64,000 nucleotides of DNA, taken from the NCBI GenBank assembly GCA_029582165.1, contig CM055876.1, forward strand, positions 17,514,501-17,578,500, in the 5' to 3' direction. The notes beneath the pieces are model-generated. The model was not told where the DNA came from, searched no databases, and was given only the letters and a program-made list of their open reading frames with translations. This DNA is from Portulaca oleracea. Taxonomy: Eukaryota; Streptophyta; Magnoliopsida; Caryophyllales; Portulacaceae. This document shows positions 55,690-64,000 of the stretch, piece by piece. The translations under genes were made by a program, and so were the position numbers. Each line of letters begins with the position of its first letter. Position 1 is the stretch's first letter.

Positions 55690-58600
55690 TTTGACATAAG
55701 CTTTCCCCAAGCCTCCGTAGTCCATATGAATCCTTTTGTATCTTCTTGCTCTTGTCGTGCCCCTCTCAACCAATGGTTGGGCTTGATTTTTGTTTCTTTT
55801 TCAAGCTCCTTGTTTCAACTATTGAGTTAAGAGAGTATGGATATCTCTCATGATTTGCATTGGATTCGGCTTTTGATCTCATGATTTGCATTAGATTTGG
55901 CTTTTGATTGGAGAATACTACTGCTCCCATAAAGTGACAACATATACTTTCTGAAGTCCCTGTTCCCTGTCATCTTTGGAGTTCAAGAACAAAATCCTAT
56001 CTTGAATCGATTTGGTATAATTTTAGTTGGCCAAGCATTTAACATTTTAGTCGTAATTAACCAACTCTCTAAATATGATCTTCAATCTAACACATCCCAA
56101 AAAATTGTACCATCTTCTCTGCCATCTAGAGATTTCCTTCACTTTGTATTCCTCTTTTCCTCATAGGTAGCGAATTTGTTGCACACCTCCATAAAAAATA
56201 AAAATAAAAAAACATTATCCATTTGTGATGGATGGCCATGTACCAAATGATCTTCTTCCTATACTTATATAAATGGCAATGCTTGACCATACTTGTCCTT
56301 GTATAGCCTTTTCAAGGGTGAATTACCGTTATTTTCACATCTTAACCTTTTTAAAGAGCAATGCGTTGTTTAAGGAGCAATCCTAATAGGTTTTTATGGG
56401 GATCTTCTTGCTATACTTATATAATAAAGGGGTTGCTAGACCATACTTGTCCATGTATAGCCTTTTCAAGGGTGAATTACCTTCATTTTTCACACGTGTA
56501 TGGGTTTCCTTTCTTTAGTAGTTGTTTAACTAGTGTATGGGATTCCTTTCTTCAGTAGTTGTTTAGGAAAACTTGGATATTACTACATTAATTTTCTAGC
56601 TATAGTCACCGGCATTTTGTAAATTGATAGAACATGGAGATAAATGGAAGTGAGCACAACTTATATTAGTGACAATTTTCCAATTTGGTTTAACGTATTA
56701 ACCTTCCAACTCTGTAACTTTTCTTTGACTTGATCAAACAATGTGTTGAATATCAAGTTCTTATTTTTCTCCAGGATAGGTGGAACTCCAAGATATTTAT
56801 CCCATGTCTCCTCTAATTGGAATATGAAAGTTACTCTTAACCCTAACTTATTATGTTCTATTATCCCCTAAGTGGTCAGAATTGATGACTTACTAACGTT
56901 TATAATTTGACTAGAGACGTTGCAAACTTGATGTAAATATTCGAGATTGAGACATGAGCTTGCATCCATATTGCAAAAATAAAATTGAATCATCTGAAAA
57001 AAAAAATAATAATAATAAGTCTGCGATTTTTTTCCTTGTTTCTTGTGGCTTTGAATCCTTCTAGCAAGTTACTTGCTTCTAGGAAACGGAGACTTTGTGA
57101 AAAAAACTTCCAAGACAAGTAAAAATAAATATGGGAGTGGGTCTCCATGTCTTAGCCTTGAAGTCAATGATGATGAGTGGTCTCCAATAACCACAAGTGA
57201 ATAGTGGACAATAGAGACACACAACATCGGCAACTTGATCTATTTGTAGGGAAATCCAACTTTTAGTGAGTACTTGGTCAAGAAAATCATGCAACTTTAT
57301 CATATTCCTTACTCAAATAAATTGCAAGAGTTAATATTGTTTGTCTCTGGATTGTGAGACTACCGATTGAAAGTCCAATAGCAACTTGCTCCAATCCGAA
57401 TTACAACAAGATGCGCTTAACTTCTGCTAGCAACGGGGCAGGGGCATCGAAGTGATGTTGTTTAATTTTTGCTAGCCATTGGAGAAAGAATTACGTAGAC
57501 TATAAAGACTTTATCCTTATTACCCTCCCTGGGAGATATTGTGAATTGATTATTTTATCCATAATATTGTGTAGCATGTATACTAAACACTTTTCCATTA
57601 CGTAGTATATATATAACATTACACAAACTAATTGGGCGAAACCCAGTCACTACCTCAACCTGATTCGTCTTTTTAATGAAGACAATGTTGGTGTAGGCAT
57701 TTAGTTAATCTCCTTTAGTAGCTTCCTTGTGTTTAGTTAGGATAGCACCGCCTTAGTGGCTTGCTCTTCTGAGGAAAAAAACTTGGAGCCATGTCACCCA
57801 AACCAGTCCGGGCCTAGGTGGAAAACAACTTCTTTCACATCCCAATTTTGAAAATAAGTATCAAGCTTTTCTTTATCTTCCCTAGACAAGCTAGTTGTGA
57901 CTTTTTAAAGTAGACTTTTCATGATTCTCAGCCTTCTTGTGTCGACGTTCTCTCCTTTTCCAGCAACTTTCTATACTCCATCAAAAATTCTTACATTACC
58001 GCTTCCACATCCATATAAGTCCAATACTCCAATCTCCATTTTCTTGTCTCAAGCCACTTAATTATTTGATTCTTTCTTTGCTTCTCTTTTGTGGAGTGAG
58101 AAAAAAATTCATGTGATACATTAGCCATCCACTTCATTTTTGCTTTGTGATGCTAGTATTTAGAGGTGGCCTTCATCGTTTCTCCAACTTTGCCTTTACT
58201 ATTCTATAATTTAATCATAGCTGAGTGTGGAAAACTCACCTCCTTTAGTAATCTTTGAGTATCACTAACCTCTATAAAATCTATTGCCCTCGTGTGCATG
58301 TCTCCTTTTGTTGTAGGATCTACTTTTGCATTCTTGCCTTGACGAGCCTAGGGTTTAGTGGTATTGAACATTGGTGTAGCTTGGAAGGTTTGTTTCCAAA
58401 TTTCTTCAATTTGAAATCGTAATTCATGTGCCTCAAGATACAAGGTTTTACTTTGTAGATGCCCCCATTTTTCTTCCTGAGTGGCTCAATATGTAGAACA
58501 AGTATCCCTATCATCAGAAGCGATGATAGGCGTGTTTATCAGTGTGGCTTCTGAAAACCTTTGCATCTACTCCAAGTGACCATAAGTTTGGTGCAATGTT

Positions 58601-59190
58601 TAAAAATAGTGCTCGGTGGCTCTCTGTTATTTTTCTAAGGCAACTTGACACCTTGAGCTTCAATATCCACCAATCCTACTTCATGTTTCCAGTTTTGGAA
58701 AAACCTTTCGCCACTTTTAAAATTTGAGCCTCCCTATTTCTGTTGGTGGGAGTCAACTTGACTCATGTCCCCCATGATAACATAGGGGGCTCTCAAATTT
58801 GTTAGTGTATCTTCGATTGATCTCCATGTCTTTTTCTTAGCAAATACCTCTAGATGACCATAAATAAAGATGATGTACCACATTTGACAACCTTATTTAT
58901 TCACTTCCCAAACAACATGACTCTCCCACTTAGACATGGTTACAGTATCTACATTATAGTTCCAAAGCACTAGAAATCCACCTTTCCTACCCATGAAATC
59001 CTGGCCTTCAAACCAAGGAGACCTTAGGCACTTGGCCTTATTAAAGGCTCTTAGGACCAACATCTTAGATTAAAAAACAAAAGTGTAGAGTCTTACACTC
59101 CTCCTAGACCTCTATAGTTATAAGTCATAACTCTCGTTTGGGCTATGGAGGCATTGAGCAGGCTACCTCCATGCCCTCAGCAATTTTGAG
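55690..59190 (-). mobile_element. Decayed LINE-1 (ORF2: endonuclease and reverse transcriptase)
   Basis: On the minus strand, from right to left: endonuclease remnants (GRKGGFLVLWNYNVDTV near 59000; RAPYVIMGDMSQVD near 58780), the linker KEKQRKNQIIKWLETR near 58080, the RT block GFRPISLCNVIY near 57630, the FADD-box FSDDSILFC near 56985, and KYLGVPPILEKNKNLIF near 56770. These belong to several frames with many stops. The element is 5'-truncated or eroded. TR-GAG-2 abuts it on the left and may have inserted into its 3' part. Confidence 0.8.
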
Positions 59191-60486
59191 AATAATTGGA
59201 GAAACTTAGCTCTTACTTCTGTCATACTTGCACTCTTGATTTTTTTTTTTTTTTTTGGAACACATGTGGTAGCTTCTTCACCATCCTCCTCTTCAATCTA
59301 ACCTTTTAGACTTACACCTAATATTGACATGGACATTAATTTCCTCTTGAGCTTGAAAAATGATCTATTTCTTTCCTTATCCTTTAGTGGTATGGACTTG
59401 CTCGTGATATGAGCTACGTTTTTTGTCCTGGGATTTTGTAAAGGTTTTCTCTTCAAGTTGTTTTCCACTTCTACTTGGTTGTTTCTTAACTCAAAAGTGC
59501 ATCCAACATGTTGGTGCAGAAAGCTAAGTCACCTATTTTGACACTAGCTTTGTGCTTTGTTCTATTTTCCTTAACTTCAACAAAATATTTTGGTGTGTAG
59601 TGAATGCTTTTGATTGATGGTGACACACGCATTATGTTTTGAAAAAATTACCAAGGCCCCCCAACTTATAGGTTCATGAGATGGGTATGTGGGGTGTACT
59701 GCTGGGAAAAGTAACAACTGTGGACTAGCTTCTAAATCCTCATAATATGCTTGACGAGGAGGTGTTGCGAATGAGAATTTTGGGAACATTTATGGGCCTT
59801 CAAGATCTGAATCAATTGATAAGTATCCTAAAGATAAGTTAGTTTAAATATTAAACTTATCATTTACAAGTGCCTCAACTGAAACTACCAATGTTAACTC
59901 TTAGGTGGAGTAGTTGCAAAAAAAGGTCGGCTTCTATTTGGAGATTTTGTCCCTCTTCTTCAACACCGTAATCAGGCTCCTATCTAAAATTAGTGTAGAG
60001 CTAACATATGAAATGTGTTAACTTTCTTACTTGTACTAGCCTTCTGGGTTTGTATTATTGAGTAGCATAATGCATAAAAGCTTCATTTTGCACCATAATG
60101 CTTAAAAGCTTCATTTTGCACATGTTGTTGTCGTTATGGTTGATTCACTTCATTTGGAACCTCCTAAACATTGTCATGCACGTAGGCCTGGTTGTCTCAA
60201 TGAGTTATATCATGCATCTCCACGTGGACATACTCTTGAAGCATATGAAGGACAAGGCCTATGCCTCATTCATCCACTCCTTGAGCTTCTTCAATTTCCA
60301 GGTCTTCCTCCATGGTATAATCTTCATTGCTAGGTCCCTCATGGGAGAAATATGGTAGCCATTATGCAACCTTGTCATGATATATTGGTTCAATGGAGGG
60401 TATGTTCTAATCTTGTTTGAATATAGTGTCTCGATTCTATATAGTATTTCAAATTCCATATCTTCTGAATCCTTGAATTTTTTAAG
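59191..60486. other. Intergenic DNA, nothing recognised
   Basis: It contains a 26-bp direct repeat (AAAAGCTTCATTTTGCAC at about 60078 and 60105). Open frames of 60-90 codons show no recognisable domain. Confidence 0.45.
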
Positions 60487-61356
60487 CATACCTGATATAT
60501 CGCAAGTACACGGGTGTAAGTGTAGCATGTATCAAGGTCGTCTCTTCAAGGACTCTCATTAACGACACACTAAACTAGCCCTCTGCTCAATCATAAAGTA
60601 ACCCGATTTTCAAGTATTTTGTTATCTAGCTACCTCTAACTATTCAAAAGCAGTAAATTCTAAAGTTGAAATCAAACGAATAAAGACTTTGAAGGGATAA
60701 ACCTAAATTGCATAACGAATTAATTCAAGAGGATGGAACACGAACTTCACCAATTTTGGATAAATTTTAAGATCAATAACCCTATACAAAATTTACAACA
60801 TGCTTTTGGAGTTCAAGCGAATTGCGTAGAAAAATTTAATCACCTACTGACATGGATATTCAATGTTTAACTAAGTTTCAAATCAGATTATGAGATGATC
60901 CCTAACTCAAAACCTCTACATATAGCCGATTCACGACATCCCAACATGGGTTGGTGTTTGGGAAAATTGGGTTGTCTGTAGAGTGATATGGCACAATTGA
61001 ATTTGAGGAGTCCGGGGCCAACACCGTTTGTGGCATTCCGACACATGCCATATTGTTGGTTTTTGGGAAAATTGGGTTGTCTGAAGTGCGAAATGGACTG
61101 TGTCAATCTCAAAACGGATCGTGTTGAAGCTGGAAAATTTTGGGTCAACTTGTTTTGACCGCAACTTCTCCATTTGATTGATTTGGTTATTGAATCATCG
61201 AAGATTTATAGAAATCTACTTTGCATTGGTCTAAATATGAAAGTAAGAACATATGTGTTAAAAATGGTGAGTAAAAGAGTGGGTGTGTCAAGTTTTTGTA
61301 TACTTTCTGTTATCTGACTCAAACCTTTAATCTCAATTTAGAAGTAAGCTTACAAT
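60487..61356. other. Repeat-like DNA, possible old LTR fragment
   Basis: TGATATATCGCAAGTACACGG and GGTCGTCTCTTCAAGGACTC near 60490-60560 recall the ends of some plant LTR elements, but no partner copy is in the window. A 28-bp sequence (GTTTGGGAAAATTGGG core) is repeated at 60951 and 61055, about 104 bp apart. Confidence 0.35.
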
Positions 61357-61667
61357 ATATCATCGGAAAGATCGTTTGATAGAATGGTTGATGAAGCTCG
61401 TAGAAGGGCTAAGTTTGGTTGTGACATTGGCATCATTCAGGAAGATCAAGAGACTGCGACGAGTATATTCATAGAGCAGTGGCAGCAAGATAGGACGGCG
61501 ATTTGATGGATAATCTTTTGTTGCTATTTTGTTTAATGCTGGTTTCGTTTTATTTTGGTGAACCTTGTTAGTTTGCTGTCTTGCTGTTTTGTATGCAACT
61601 TTTGTTGCTGGACCTTTAGCCCTTTTGGGCCTTAAATAATCGGAAAAAAAATATCATCGGAAAGATT
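61357..61667 (+). mobile_element. 5'-truncated LINE with poly(A) and 16-bp target duplication
   Basis: ATATCATCGGAAAGAT occurs at 61357-61372 and again at 61652-61667. Between them, 61373-61651 ends in a short A run (61645-61652). This is the footprint of target-primed reverse transcription. The insert is about 279 bp, the last part of a LINE on the + strand. Confidence 0.85.
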
Positions 61668-62176
61668 GTATAATGATACATCCATACATGTTGCATGATC
61701 TTTAGAATTCAAAGCATTAATGTGTAAAGATAGAATAAACACCCGAAGACCAAGTAAAATGGTAAAACAGAAACATAAACGATCAATTAAATAATTTAGT
61801 CCCTAAATTCCACTATCAAAATCCTTCAAATATTAAGTCAATATGTGCCCTTGTCCACATTGTTATAAGATTGCTCATTTGTAGTAGATTATGTTCAGGT
61901 GCAATAGCCAACAAGACCAATTTTTTTTCCAAAACTTGAAAATTCTTTCGTATTGAAATCGTTCTCAAAATGGTACACCTTTATAATCCCTAGCAAAGAC
62001 ACATTAATTAGGGGTTATTTGAGATTCATCTTGACCTTCACCCGGACACCAGCACTAGTGGTGTCTCTTTATTGGAAGAAACTAATCTTATTTATGTCTC
62101 TATTGACTTTTACAATCGCTTGTACATCACCCCCTCCATCTATGCTTGAATGGTAATCATTCTATAGTTGCACACA
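61668..62176. other. Intergenic DNA, nothing recognised
   Basis: No gene or repeat was identified between the short LINE and the LTR that begins at 62177. Confidence 0.45.
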
Positions 62177-63007
62177 TGATGTATATTTGGTCCCATATAC
62201 ACATCATGGGAACCAGATACTCACTTATATGGAGGAAGAGCTTCAATCACTCACATCTCTCTCACTAAAGGACGATTTCATCAAAGGCAATCAGATACTT
62301 TGCTCTATATCTCAAGATCCATGAAGCTATTGCGAAAGTCATCCTAGAGCCGAAGATAGACCATTCAAAGAGCTTTCTAGTGGTTTTTGAATCTTGAAGA
62401 TTGGAGAAGAAATGAGCAAGATATCAATGTTTCTTTCTAGCTATGTACATTTTGATTCTTTATGATGTAATATTTGTAATAGATGATGTAAGCTAGAAAC
62501 ATTGTAATTCTTGTTATTATACACGCCTAAGGGGTCCTCTATTACTATAAATAGACCCTTTGAGATGCCTTGTAAACACATTATTCAATATCAATCAAAT
62601 ACAAATCAAAACACATATGTTGTTTTTCTCTCTAGTTTCAAAACTAGAATTGTAGTTCTCTTGTGGGGGGAATACGCCCATCTCTACTTCTATTCTAGGG
62701 TTGGAATCCTTAGATGGTGAAAGGTAGAATTGGAGGAACCATTAGAGTGGTGTGCCTATATCTCCATTGAAGAATCCAAAGCCATTATCAATCGTTCTAT
62801 CTTAGTGAGTTTCAATCTTTGTTCGTTTGATCTTTCTTTTTACATCTACATTGTTTCAATCACAATATCATTCGAATCATAACCTAAACAAACAAGAAAC
62901 TTACGTTCGCCATTCATCCATTCATTCGTTCATACATTCATTCATAAAGAACCACTTAAAGATCCTAGTCTTGTTGGTTTGATCATTTTTTATCCTATCA
63001 TACATCA
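62177..63007 (+). repeat. LTR of a Ty3/gypsy element, 831 bp
   Basis: The limits are inferred from the inverted ends TGATGTA and TACATCA and from the primer-binding site that follows. TATAAATAG at 62546-62554 is the probable TATA box. The partner LTR is outside the window, so the left limit is not confirmed. Confidence 0.75.
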
Positions 63008-63011
63008 AAAT

Positions 63012-63026
63012 TGGTATCAGAGCCTA
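63012..63026 (+). other. Primer-binding site, initiator tRNA-Met
   Basis: TGGTATCAGAGCCTA is the standard plant iMet-tRNA complement, four bases after the LTR. Confidence 0.9.
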
Positions 63027-63246
63027 GGAGATTGATTCTTGTGGATCTTGTTACCATCTTTTTACAATCTTTCCATCACAAATCTATCCCCCACCATTTC
63101 CCATTTCACGTCCCCCACAAAACTCCACAAAGAACCCCCTAAACCCAAACACAATCTAGCCTAAACACATGCCATCTCTCGTCCCTACACCCAAAACCCA
63201 AAACCGTGGTTCTTGAAGGATCTTTTCTCATCAAGATTGATGCTAG

Positions 63247-64000
63247 ATGGCTAGTCCAAGTTCTCTTACGAATTCTCCCACGAATTCCCAAGAGAATGTA
63301 GAAAGATTGAAGCAAAAAGTCACTTATCTCACCGACCAATTAAAGAAGTATATGCATCTTCAACATAGAGAGATGCGAGATGATTCTTATGTTGGGAATC
63401 CCCCACGGTGATGAAGATGACATACTAAGTGAAAGGAGTGGACGTCCAAGAAGGGAGGAACGATTTGATTTCAAAGTGGAGATTCCGGAATTTGATGGTA
63501 ATCTCGATCCTGAAAACTTTCTAGATTGGATGCAAACTGTTGAAAGAGTTTTTGTTCTTAAAGAAGTACATGATGAAAAGAAAGTGAAGTATGTGGCCCT
63601 AAAGTTGCGCAAACATGCGTCCATTTGGTGGACAAACTTACAAAAGAAGAGGCAAGCTAAGGGCAAGGACAAGATTAGGACATGGAGTAAGATGAAAAGC
63701 AAATTGCAAGGAAAGTTTCTACCACCAAGTTATCTCCAAGATAACTACTACAAATTGCAACGTTTGGTTCAAGGAAGTAGAAGTGTGGAGGAGTATACAA
63801 AAGAATTTGAGCATCTACTTTGGCGTTGTGATCTTCAAGAGAATGAACCTCAAACTTTGGTACGTTACTTGTTTGGTCTTAATGATTGGATTCGTAATAT
63901 TGTTGAATTACATTCCTATCAATCTTTGGATGAATTAAGTTCTTTGGCCTTGAAAGTTGAAAGGCAAAGAAAAGAAAGGGGAAAAGACTCCACGTCCAAG
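63247..64000 (+). CDS. gag: Ty3/gypsy gag, partial, one frameshift
   Basis: The ATG at 63247 opens a frame (MASPSSLTNSPTNSQENVER) that stops at about 63410. A one-base shift near 63406 leads into a frame that is open to the window edge, about 198 codons: FDFKVEIPEFDGNLDPENFL, DWMQTVERVF, KLRKHASIWWTNLQ, KLQGKFLPPSYLQDNYY, SVEEYTKEFEHLLWRCDLQE. These are the retrotransposon gag core of Ty3/gypsy. The zinc knuckle and pol would lie beyond 64000. Sequence level suggests a younger element than those above, but it is not intact. Confidence 0.85.

Noticed and set aside
60487..60600. Sequence resembling an LTR terminus (TGATATATCGCAAGT...GGTCGTCTC)
   Set aside because: No second LTR, primer-binding site or target duplication in the window; kept only as a possible fragment.

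Overview
The window looks like nuclear DNA of a eudicot plant. It is AT-rich and contains intron-bearing genes of plant-only families, Ty3/gypsy retrotransposons of plant lineages, LINE-1 remnants, and Stowaway, Tourist and hAT miniature elements. I cannot name the species. Everything here was read by eye; no alignment or database search was run.

Layout. (1) 1-6.4 kb is AT-rich DNA with several MITEs, followed by the 3' half of a WSD1-type wax ester synthase/acyltransferase gene (+ strand, five exons, all open). (2) 7.3-29.5 kb is one nested retrotransposon block. A gag-only LTR element (TR-GAG-1, minus strand, about 5.2 kb) carries inside its right LTR a 16.9-kb Tat-lineage Ty3/gypsy element (12273-29194). 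Both insertions keep perfect 5-bp target-site duplications. The Tat element has decayed gag, protease, RT, two RNases H and integrase on the + strand. On the antisense strand it carries two spliced genes: a DUF7745-like protein and a plant mobile domain (PMD) protein. An 18-bp palindrome, AAAACCCGCGCGGGTTTT and variants, occurs about 16 times in its non-coding parts. (3) 30.3-38.4 kb is the gene island: a chloroplast protein gene that I match to the ATP synthase biogenesis factor CGLD11/BFA3 (11 exons, 341 aa), convergent with a filament-like plant protein gene (FPP, 840 aa, minus strand). (4) 38.4-50.4 kb is repeat-dominated. It holds an old duplication with a filled and an empty site for an inverted-repeat element, Tourist and hAT MITEs, long (TA)n and (CA)n tracts, an 852-bp foldback, and Helitron-like ends. 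(5) 50.5-55.7 kb is a second gag-only LTR element (TR-GAG-2) with the same architecture and length as TR-GAG-1. (6) 55.7-59.2 kb is a decayed LINE-1 on the minus strand. (7) 61.36-61.67 kb is a short 5'-truncated LINE with a 16-bp target duplication. (8) 62.2-64 kb is the LTR, primer-binding site and gag start of another Ty3/gypsy element that runs off the window.

How it fits together. Only the two genes of the 30-38 kb island look like complete, functional host genes; the WSD1-like gene may be a fragment or may continue to the left of the window. The two TR-GAG elements encode no polymerase and would depend on proteins from elsewhere. The Tat element is dead (in-frame stops, frameshifts, a likely broken splice acceptor) but still shows an unusual design: antisense intron-containing genes plus a dispersed palindrome in the LTRs, introns and spacers.
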